Shown piece after piece: positions 1-5,468 of a DNA stretch of 9,915 nucleotides. Source of the stretch: CALKWS01 sp048594865 (GTDB taxonomy: Bacteria; Actinomycetota; Actinomycetes; Actinomycetales; Beutenbergiaceae); assembly GCA_048594865.1 (NCBI GenBank), contig JBMDWZ010000166.1, positions 1 through 9,915 on the forward strand, read 5' to 3'. Both the position numbers and the translations under genes were made by a program. Under the pieces are notes generated by a model. The model was not told the DNA's origin. It did no database searches and saw only the letters and a list, made by a program, of their open reading frames with translations. Position 1 is the first letter of the stretch, and every line of letters starts with the position of its first letter.

Positions 1-236
1 CGGGCCGCCATCACCGTCTGCAGCGCCGGTAGGGCGGCAGCGGAGGTGAGGGCGATCCAGTCGACGTCGATGCCCGCGAGGCTTTCGCCGTCGATCGGGA
101 CCGGATCGGTGCGAATGAGGTCCACGATCCACGGGGTCAGGCCGTGCTCATGGGCGAGGTTCTGGGTGCGCTCGCCCCACTGCCCACCCCGCGGAATCAG
201 AACCGTGGGGGGAGAGTGTGGAGGGTCGCAAAGCAT
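1..236 (-). CDS. hemD: Uroporphyrinogen-III synthase, N-terminal part (runs off left edge)
   Basis: HemD closes and rearranges the linear tetrapyrrole hydroxymethylbilane to uroporphyrinogen III in the cytoplasm. About 78 codons are visible, from an ATG at 234-236 to the window edge. The translation begins MLCDPPHSPPTVLIPRGG, continues with a segment WGERTQNLAHEHGLTPWIVD, and includes WIALTSAAALPAL. That fits the family's N-terminus: a beta strand with an arginine-glycine loop, a helix, then the 'W-I-x-x-T-S' strand. Similarity is weak because HemD diverges quickly, so position carries much of the call: it starts 13 bp after the hemC stop on the same strand, the classic hemC-hemD pair. No strong ribosome-binding site precedes the ATG, and none of the 17 in-frame codons upstream is a start codon, so coupling to hemC translation is likely. 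The C-terminal domain is not visible. Confidence 0.83.
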   Translation of the reverse strand, partial: MLCDPPHSPPTVLIPRGGQWGERTQNLAHEHGLTPWIVDLIRTDPVPIDGESLAGIDVDWIALTSAAALPALQTVMAA

Positions 237-249
237 CGCAGTGTCGGTG

Positions 250-1173
250 CTATCGGGTGGTCGGCAGCCACTCCGAGGCCCCGGACTGCAGCAACTGAGT
301 CGCCAGGTCCGCACCGAGCTCGGTGGCCGAGGCGACCGGTGCCTGGCCACGGGCAGTGAAGAAGGCACGCTCGGTGGGGTGATAGGCGGCTGCGCTGACG
401 TTCAGCACGCCGTCGGACACCGTTCCGTGGGCACCGACCGGCGCCGCACACCCGGCCTCCAGGCGGGCCAGGACCGCACGCTCGGCGGTCACCGCGTCCC
501 ACACCTGGGCATTGTGCACACTGCGGACCGCTTCGTAGAGCTCGGTGCCCGATTCGGCGTCGCTCTCACGGATCTCCACGGCCAGGGCGCCTTGACCGGG
601 CGCCGTTGGCCACACCTCTAGTGGCAGCGTCTGGGTGATGGCGTCGGTGTGGTCGGTGCGGTGCAAGCCGGCCGCGGCCAGGACGACGGCGTCGAGCTCA
701 CCATCGCGGACAAAGCCCATCCGGGTGTCGATGTTGCCGCGGATGTCCCGGACCTGCAGGTCGGCGCGAGCCATCCGGATCTGCGCGGCTCTGCGAGGTG
801 AGCCGGTCCCGATCACCGCTCCTTTAGGCAGTGAGGTGATGGTCATGCCGTCCCGAGCGCAGAGCACATCTTCGGCTGCTTCACGGTCGGGGGTGGCGGC
901 CACGACCAGCCCCGGGTGCGGCGTGGTCGGTAGGTCTTTGAGGGAGTGCACCACCGCGTCGCACCGTCCCTCCAGGAGCGCGGTGCGCAGCCCGGCAGCA
1001 AAGACGCCAGCCCCTCCAAGGCTGGACAACGATGCCCGGGTGCGATCGCCGTCGGACGTCATCGGCACAATCTCGACGGTGACGCCGCGGCCCTGGAGCG
1101 CGTCGGCGATCGTTTGCGTTTGGGTGCGGGCGAGGACCGAGGCGCGGGTACCGATTCGGATGGTTGTGCTCAC
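250..1173 (-). CDS. hemC: Hydroxymethylbilane synthase (porphobilinogen deaminase)
   Basis: Cytoplasmic HemC joins four porphobilinogen molecules head to tail into hydroxymethylbilane. The 307-residue length is normal for the family. Visible motifs: IGTRASVLARTQ at 7-18; HSLKDLP at 76-82 with the catalytic Asp80; GTGSPRR at 122-128; RGNIDTR at 145-151 in the substrate-binding region; and LEAGCAAPVGAH around 239-249, where Cys242 should carry the dipyrromethane cofactor. No key residue is missing. The start is GTG at 1171-1173, preceded by a GGGGTGG stretch that can serve as ribosome-binding site. The start overlaps the hemH stop by four bases (GTGA), which points to translational coupling. 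hemD follows after 13 bp. The long reading frames on the opposite strand here are shadows of this gene. Confidence 0.97.
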   Translation of the reverse strand: MSTTIRIGTRASVLARTQTQTIADALQGRGVTVEIVPMTSDGDRTRASLSSLGGAGVFAAGLRTALLEGRCDAVVHSLKDLPTTPHPGLVVAATPDREAAEDVLCARDGMTITSLPKGAVIGTGSPRRAAQIRMARADLQVRDIRGNIDTRMGFVRDGELDAVVLAAAGLHRTDHTDAITQTLPLEVWPTAPGQGALAVEIRESDAESGTELYEAVRSVHNAQVWDAVTAERAVLARLEAGCAAPVGAHGTVSDGVLNVSAAAYHPTERAFFTARGQAPVASATELGADLATQLLQSGASEWLPTTR

Positions 1174-2570
1174 GGTGCCACCCCAGCCGCGGCTGGACGA
1201 AAGCCCCGGCGCACGTTCTCACAGCAGCCGGGCCGGCAGACGTCGAACCACGGGCCAAGGTCCGTCAGTGCCTGGCGCTGGGCTTTGGGGCGCCCCTGGA
1301 GGCGTTCGCTGACGAGGTCCACGAGTCCGTCGACGAACTGCGGGTCGGTGCCGGGCGTCGGCGCGCGCAAAGCCTTGAGCCCATGTTCGCCAGCGGTCTC
1401 CATCGCCTCGTTGTCCAGGTCCCACAACACTTCCATGTGGTCGGAGAGGAACCCGAGGGGGACGATGAGGACGGCATCGACGCCGCGCTTTGGCAGCTCT
1501 GCGATGGCGTCGTTGACGTCCGGTTCCAGCCAGGGTTGGGTCAGTGGGCCGGAGCGCGACTGGTACACGAGCTGCCAGGAGATGCTCGGCTGGCCGCCGC
1601 TAGTGGGCTGCGCGTCAGCGCTGGACTGCTGGCCAACGCTGGACTGCAGATCCGCGGTGGCCCGCTGCATCACGAGGTCTGCAACCGCGAGGTGTTGGGC
1701 GGCGTAGGCACCTCCTTCGCCGAGGTTGAGCTCCTCGGGCCCCGAACGCTGCGCATCTGGGGTGGGGATGGAGTGGGTGGCGAACAGTACCTCGATGGTG
1801 CGGGCGCCGCCGTCTGTGAGTTCGCGCAGACCACTGGTGACCCCGTCGAAAAACGGGGCGACGAACCCGGGGTGGTCGAAGTACTGGCGCACCTTGTCCA
1901 CCTGAAGTTCCTCGGCCAGACCAGAATCTTGCAGGGCATCGGCGATGTCTTCGCGGTACTGGCGGCAAGAGGAGTAGGAGGAGTAAGCCGACGTGGCGAT
2001 CGCGAGTATCTTGCGGTGACCCTCGGCGTGGGCGGCGATCAGCGCGTCCACGAGGTAAGGGCCCCAGTTGCGGTTGCCCCAGTAGACGGGCAGGTCGATG
2101 CCGGCGGCGGGCAGTGCCGCGGCTAGCGCCTCACGCAGGTTCTGGGTTTGGGCGTTGATCGGGCTGATGCCGTCGTAGTGCCGGTAGTGGGTGGCGACCT
2201 CTTCGAGCCGTTCATCGGGGATGCCGCGACCGGCGGTGACGTTGCGCAGGAATGGGATGACGTCCTCTTGACCCTGCGGTCCGCCGAAGCCCATGAGCAG
2301 GATCGCGTCATAGTCGACCGGCTCGGTGACCTGCTCGGGGCCATCCTGGGCCGGCGCGGAGGCGGCGGGCACGCGAGCACCGGGCTCGAGGTGAACGGAT
2401 TCGGCCGGCGGGGACTTGCGCCCGCGGACCGCCGGTGGGCTATGCGTGGAGGCGCTATCCATGGCCGGGAGGTGAGCGCTGCTGTGAGCACTTCTTTGGG
2501 CGCTGCTTTGGGCGGTGGCGCCGGGGGTGCTGGGGCCAGGTGCTGGGCTGTCGAGGGTCACACGATCCAC
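1170..2570 (-). CDS. hemH: Ferrochelatase, probably coproporphyrin III ferrochelatase (CpfC), with N-terminal extension
   Basis: Inserts Fe2+ into coproporphyrin III (actinobacterial route; historically annotated as protoporphyrin ferrochelatase). The core begins near residue 87 (YDAILLMGFGGPQG) and continues with YRHYDGISPIN (129-139) and YWGNRNWGPY (163-172). The active-site His266 lies in FATHSIPTPDA and Glu380 in PLGFLSDHMEVLWDLD. Cys202 plus Cys445, Cys449 and Cys450 (CRPGCC) fit the four [2Fe-2S] ligands of actinobacterial ferrochelatases. At 466 residues it is about 100 longer than usual. The excess is an Ala/Ser/Pro-rich N-terminal extension of about 85 residues and a Gln/Ser/Gly-rich insertion at about 309-330, just before SWQLVYQSRSGP. 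The start used is GTG at 2568-2570, with GGGA a few bases upstream; a later start (for example Met37) would remove part of the extension. It lies 37 bp after hemY and overlaps hemC by four bases. Confidence 0.95.
   Translation of the reverse strand: MDRVTLDSPAPGPSTPGATAQSSAQRSAHSSAHLPAMDSASTHSPPAVRGRKSPPAESVHLEPGARVPAASAPAQDGPEQVTEPVDYDAILLMGFGGPQGQEDVIPFLRNVTAGRGIPDERLEEVATHYRHYDGISPINAQTQNLREALAAALPAAGIDLPVYWGNRNWGPYLVDALIAAHAEGHRKILAIATSAYSSYSSCRQYREDIADALQDSGLAEELQVDKVRQYFDHPGFVAPFFDGVTSGLRELTDGGARTIEVLFATHSIPTPDAQRSGPEELNLGEGGAYAAQHLAVADLVMQRATADLQSSVGQQSSADAQPTSGGQPSISWQLVYQSRSGPLTQPWLEPDVNDAIAELPKRGVDAVLIVPLGFLSDHMEVLWDLDNEAMETAGEHGLKALRAPTPGTDPQFVDGLVDLVSERLQGRPKAQRQALTDLGPWFDVCRPGCCENVRRGFRPAAAGVAP
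1581..1646 (-). repeat. 18-bp imperfect tandem repeat inside hemH (Gln/Ser loop insertion)
   Basis: On the minus strand, residues 309-330 of HemH read as six-residue units QSSVGQ, QSSADA, QPTSGG, QPSI. The first two units share CAGTCCAGCG, and each unit opens with CAG. The stretch falls between a helix (VADLVMQRATADL) and the conserved LVYQSRSGP strand, where ferrochelatases normally have only a short linker. It is in frame and looks like a surface-loop expansion by repeat duplication. The function is unknown. Confidence 0.7.
2466..2513 (-). repeat. 12-bp tandem repeat in the HemH N-terminal extension
   Basis: Residues 20-35 of HemH are four tetrapeptide units: AQSS, AQRS, AHSS, AHLP. The DNA units are GCCCAAAGCAGC, GCCCAAAGAAGT, GCTCACAGCAGC and the degenerate GCTCACCTCCCG. 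The unit length is a multiple of three, so gain or loss keeps the frame. It lies in a region outside the conserved fold and is probably disordered. Confidence 0.75.
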
Positions 2571-2607
2571 TCTAATCCCGCAGATGGAGGCCGTTTGCGA
2601 CGGTGCG

Positions 2608-4218
2608 TCAGGTCCTTGTCGGTGCGTCGTGAACCAGACGCTCTACGGCTCGTTCGGCACCGGGGATGACTGAGGCGAGCCCGGTTCCGTCGATCCACGC
2701 CCCGGCCACCTCCAGGCCGGTGATGTCGCCCACGACCGAGCGCATGTGGGAAGCGGCCTCGGCCATCCCCAGGGCCACGGGCGTGCGCGGCACCCGCCAG
2801 GTGACGCGGGCTGCGGCGAGCAATGCACTGTCGTCGATAGCGATTCCCAAAAGTCGACCGGCATCGGCGAGCGCCTCGGAGGTAGTGGGACCATCGACGG
2901 CTGTGTCTCGGTTATAGGAGAGTCGAAGCACTGTGCGCTCCCGCCCGGCTGCCCGGGCTACCCATTCCCACTTCGCGCTGGTGTACGTCAGGGCCTTGGC
3001 GCCGGTGCCCGGGGCGGCCACCAGAACTCCGGAGTGCGGGTGCTCGGCCAGGGCGGAGCTGTGCAGCACAAGAGTGATGAGTTCGACTTCTCCCGGGTCG
3101 GGGAACGCTCGGGCGGCCAGCGCCAAAGGCGAGTCCCAATCCAGGAACGACCAGGTTTTCGGCGCGCAGGCCAGAACAACCTCATCGCACCGGATCGCGT
3201 TGTTCGCCGAGCCAGCGGTCTTGACCAGCCAGCCCGAGCCCTCGCGAGCCACACCCATCACTGCAGTGCCCAAGCGGACCTCCACCCCCTCGCGTTGCAG
3301 CGTGTCGGCGAGCGCCTCGACTAGACGGTGCACTCCCCCGGCAATGCCCAACACCGCGCTCCCGGCCGGAGCCGCAGCCCGGACGTCGGCGAGCGCCGCG
3401 CAGAGCGACCCGGCCTTCGCCAACCTCTGCGTGAGATTGGGGATCAGCGCGTCGGTGCCAAGCTGCTCTGGTTCGATCGAGTGCACCCCGCGGATGATCG
3501 GACGCACCAACCGTTCCAGGACCGCTGCGCCCATTCGCGCATGCACCAACTCGGCGAACGTGGAGGCGTCCGCGCCCACCTCGGGGTCGAGGTTTAGGTC
3601 CTCCCTTGCCCGCTGCAGGCCGTCGTGGCCAAGCGCTTCAAGTAGTCCCGGAGAACTGAAGTCCGTGGGGATGCCGAACACGCCGGTCGGGGGCAACGAG
3701 TAGGCGGACGGTGTGCCCGAGGTGACGTCTGGGGTGATACCTGGATGGATGCGCGCAGGTGCCGAAACTGGCGTGACCAGATCTTCACCGAGCCCCAGTT
3801 CGGTGGCTAGCGCCGCGACGGAACCGCCACGGGTCGCGAAACTCTCCGCCCCAGAGTCCACACGCACGCTATCGACGTCCAGGTGCCCAACCATGCCGCC
3901 CGCCTGCGGCGCGGCCTCAACCACAATCACTCGGCGACCGGTGGCAGCCAGATGCTTCGCCGCAACCAGCCCGGCAGCGCCCGCGCCGACGACGAGCACG
4001 TCCCCACTGCTCTCACCATGCCCGCCGTGGCTCTCATCACGAACGCCGTGGCTCTCACTATGAACCCTATGGGCGGCGCCGGTGTCACCTGCTCGCGCAG
4101 GGAAGGGTCGCTCGCCAACTGACCGCTCGCCGTCGGCCTGCTCGCCAACTGATCGCTCGCCAACTGGCCGCTCGCCAACTGGCCGCTCGCCGTCGTGACT
4201 CCCGCGCGTGGTACTCAC
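2608..4218 (-). CDS. hemY: FAD-dependent coproporphyrinogen III / protoporphyrinogen oxidase (CgoX; also hemG/hemY)
   Basis: Oxygen-dependent flavoprotein that oxidises coproporphyrinogen III to coproporphyrin III in Gram-positive bacteria. The FAD dinucleotide fold is VVGAGAAGL at 76-84 with the ribose-binding Glu101 (VIVVEA). The middle has the PPOX-type segment ASTFAELVHARMGAAVLERLV followed by RPIIRGVHSIEP. The C-terminus has the FAD-closing motif VAGAWIDGTGLASVIPGAERA (about 504-524). The conserved protein is about 463 residues, normal for the family, but 73 residues precede the fold and consist largely of two tandem-repeat arrays. The start chosen is GTG at 4216-4218, overlapping the hemE stop by four bases (GTGA). 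A second possible start is the GTG of residue 74, which would give a protein beginning at the FAD fold and discard the repeats. hemH follows after 37 bp. Confidence 0.93.
   Translation of the reverse strand: MSTTRGSHDGERPVGERPVGERSVGEQADGERSVGERPFPARAGDTGAAHRVHSESHGVRDESHGGHGESSGDVLVVGAGAAGLVAAKHLAATGRRVIVVEAAPQAGGMVGHLDVDSVRVDSGAESFATRGGSVAALATELGLGEDLVTPVSAPARIHPGITPDVTSGTPSAYSLPPTGVFGIPTDFSSPGLLEALGHDGLQRAREDLNLDPEVGADASTFAELVHARMGAAVLERLVRPIIRGVHSIEPEQLGTDALIPNLTQRLAKAGSLCAALADVRAAAPAGSAVLGIAGGVHRLVEALADTLQREGVEVRLGTAVMGVAREGSGWLVKTAGSANNAIRCDEVVLACAPKTWSFLDWDSPLALAARAFPDPGEVELITLVLHSSALAEHPHSGVLVAAPGTGAKALTYTSAKWEWVARAAGRERTVLRLSYNRDTAVDGPTTSEALADAGRLLGIAIDDSALLAAARVTWRVPRTPVALGMAEAASHMRSVVGDITGLEVAGAWIDGTGLASVIPGAERAVERLVHDAPTRT
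4003..4065 (-). repeat. 21-bp tandem repeat in the hemY 5' region (heptapeptide array)
   Basis: Residues 52-72 of the predicted HemY are three seven-residue units, VHSESHG, VRDESHG and GHGESSG. The units share a GAGAGC core, and the first two share GAGAGCCACGGCGTT. The array ends one residue before the FAD-binding fold starts. The His/Ser/Glu composition is strongly hydrophilic. Confidence 0.78.
4102..4191 (-). repeat. 15-bp tandem repeat in the hemY 5' region (pentapeptide array, six units)
   Basis: Residues 10-39 of the predicted HemY are six pentapeptides: GERPV, GERPV, GERSV, GEQAD, GERSV, GERPF. On the plus strand the unit is CTCGCCAACTGGCCG with small changes. Two adjacent units are nearly identical, which suggests recent duplication by slippage. 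All unit changes keep the reading frame. Confidence 0.88.
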
Positions 4219-5384
4219 CCCGCCGTCAGCGAACCGTCGTGCACTCCCGCAACGATCTTGGTGAGCACGGTGGGATCGGTGTCCGGCGGCACTCCATGCC
4301 CAAGGTTGAGCACGTGCGCCTGGGCGCTGTGGCCACGCCGCAGCACATCGCGGACGTGTTCATTCAGCACCTCCCACGGGGCAGCGAGGAGCGCTGGGTC
4401 GATGTTGCCCTGCAACGTGGTGCCCGGGACGGCTGCCGCCGCCTCATCCAGTGGGGTTCGCCAGTCGACCCCGAGCACATCGGCGCCGACGTCCTTCATG
4501 GAGGGAAGCAGGTGACCGGTGCCGACACCGAAGTGGCTGGTCGGGACCGACTCGCCCCTCGCCGTCGTCCCCTGCTCCGCTGCTACGTCTGCACCCTCGC
4601 CCAGCCCCGTGCCGGAGTTACTCGGAGCAGGCAACGCCAGTTCCTTCACCCCGGCCAGTGCGTGCCGAGAGTGCGGTGCCACGTGGTTCACGTAATCCTC
4701 GCGGCTAAGTCCCCCGGCCCACGAATCAAACAACTGCGCCGCCGAAGCGCCCGCCTGGACCTGCGCCGTCATGAACCCGCCGCTCAGCTGCGCGAGCCAC
4801 TCCAGCAGTTCGTTCCACACGTCCGGGTCGCTGTGCATGAGGGCCCGCGTGCGCAGGTGATCCTTCGACGGCCCGCCCTCAACGAGATAGGCGGCCAGGG
4901 TGAAAGGCGCACCGGCGAAGCCGATCAGCGGCTTGCTCCCGAGCTCAGCGGTGAGCAGACCGACGGCGGATGTCACCGGCGCGAACAGGTCCGGATCGAT
5001 CGTGGATCCGGTGCGCGCCTTGAGTTCTGCCACGTCCTGGGCGGTGCGGATCGGCTGGTCAACCACCGGCCCCTTGCCGGGCACGATGTCCACCCCGACG
5101 CCCACCAAGTACAGCGGCAAAACGATGTCGGAGAACAGGATCGCGGCGTCAACGTCGTGACGGCGAACCGGCTGCATTGTGATTTCAGTGACAAGTTCGG
5201 GGTTGACGCACGATTTCAGCATGGCGATCCCGGCGCGCAGTTCGCGGTACTCGGGCAGCGATCGGCCCGCTTGGCGTTGGAACCACACCGGGGTTACCTC
5301 GGGGCGGTTGCCCCGGTAAGCACGGATTAGCGGAGAGTTGGCAGTGCGCTCAGCGAGCGGGTGGTCGATCGGAAGCTCAGTCAT
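4215..5384 (-). CDS. hemE: Uroporphyrinogen decarboxylase
   Basis: Cytoplasmic HemE removes four acetate carboxyls from uroporphyrinogen III to give coproporphyrinogen III. Visible family features: PVWFQRQAGRSLPEYR at 32-47 with active-site Arg37 and Arg41; ILFSDIVLPL with the catalytic Asp86; GFAGAPFTLAAYLVEGG with Tyr166; LFDSWAGGLS with Ser221; and LNLGHGVPPDTDP with His363. The length is 389 residues against about 345-355 for most bacterial enzymes. The excess is a Gly/Ala/Ser/Glu-rich insertion at about 249-281, right before the conserved HFGVGTGHLL. The start is ATG at 5382-5384, with GGGAG at 5395-5399 as a plausible ribosome-binding site (10-nt spacer). It is the first gene of the operon, and its stop overlaps the hemY start by four bases. 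Transcription should start in the 84-bp region shared with hemA. Confidence 0.97.
   Translation of the reverse strand: MTELPIDHPLAERTANSPLIRAYRGNRPEVTPVWFQRQAGRSLPEYRELRAGIAMLKSCVNPELVTEITMQPVRRHDVDAAILFSDIVLPLYLVGVGVDIVPGKGPVVDQPIRTAQDVAELKARTGSTIDPDLFAPVTSAVGLLTAELGSKPLIGFAGAPFTLAAYLVEGGPSKDHLRTRALMHSDPDVWNELLEWLAQLSGGFMTAQVQAGASAAQLFDSWAGGLSREDYVNHVAPHSRHALAGVKELALPAPSNSGTGLGEGADVAAEQGTTARGESVPTSHFGVGTGHLLPSMKDVGADVLGVDWRTPLDEAAAAVPGTTLQGNIDPALLAAPWEVLNEHVRDVLRRGHSAQAHVLNLGHGVPPDTDPTVLTKIVAGVHDGSLTAG
4542..4640 (-). other. Low-complexity insertion in HemE (about residues 249-281)
   Basis: Uroporphyrinogen decarboxylases normally pass within a few residues from the helix ending in 'LAGV..L' to the strand H-F-G-V-G-T-G. 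Here about 33 residues rich in Gly, Ala, Ser, Thr and Glu intervene (for example NSGTGLGEGADVAAEQG). I see no clean tandem unit. It keeps the frame and leaves every catalytic motif intact, so it is most simply an extended surface loop. Confidence 0.7.
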
Positions 5385-5420
5385 CGCCGCAATTCTCCCA
5401 CTGCGAGGGCCATTTCAATA

Positions 5421-5433
5421 TGACGGGGCGTCA
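5421..5433. promoter_or_regulatory. Candidate operator: perfect palindrome TGACG-GGG-CGTCA
   Basis: The two 5-bp arms are exact inverse copies around a 3-bp centre. The site sits in the middle of the divergent region, immediately upstream of the hemA -35 candidate and overlapping or adjoining the hemE promoter candidates. A dimeric repressor or activator there could control both directions. It does not match the consensus of CRP/GlxR (TGTGA-N6-TCACA), Rex or DtxR as I know them. A 10-bp dyad in GC-rich DNA can occur by chance. Confidence 0.4.
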
Positions 5434-5468
5434 CGTACAAGTGCTCCGAAGAGTCATACGATGTTGGG
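5434..5468 (+). promoter_or_regulatory. Putative hemA promoter for a leaderless transcript
   Basis: TACGAT at 5457-5462 matches the TANNNT core of actinobacterial -10 elements. It ends six bases before the GTG start at 5469, so the expected transcription start falls at or next to the first base of the start codon. A weak -35 candidate, CGTACA (5434-5439), is 17 bp upstream. No ribosome-binding site is seen at proper spacing; the GGGG touches the start codon. Together this suggests a leaderless hemA mRNA, a common class in actinobacteria. Confidence 0.5.

Larger units (their letters stand above)
5385..5468. promoter_or_regulatory. Divergent hemE / hemA promoter region
   Basis: These 84 bp separate the divergent starts of hemE and hemA and must hold both promoters unless transcription comes from inside the genes. 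For hemE (minus strand) two weak -10 candidates are visible: CATATT (5416-5421) and TGAAAT (5412-5417). TGAAAT sits 17 bp from a possible -35, TTGTAC (5435-5440). For hemA see the separate promoter entry. The candidate -35 elements of the two directions overlap, so the two genes could be controlled together. Confidence 0.6.

Noticed and set aside
46..621. 191-codon plus-strand open frame across the hemD/hemC junction
   Set aside because: It lies antisense to two recognised heme genes and its sequence is Arg/Gly-rich without family features.
1164..2126. 320-codon plus-strand open frame opposite hemH
   Set aside because: hemH on the other strand has all ferrochelatase motifs. The plus-strand frame shows none and is a GC-driven shadow.
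2316..2570. Remnant of hemQ fused to the start of HemH
   Set aside because: The HemH extension is Ala/Ser/Pro low-complexity sequence with 12-bp repeats and shows nothing like a chlorite-dismutase fold.
4102..4191. CRISPR-like array of short repeats
   Set aside because: The units are directly adjacent 15-mers with no spacers and read as in-frame pentapeptides of HemY, so this is a coding tandem repeat.
5421..5433. CRP/GlxR-type binding site
   Set aside because: The half-sites are TGACG/CGTCA, and the TGA...TCA spacing is one base longer than in TGTGA-N6-TCACA. The match is poor, so only an unspecified palindrome is reported.
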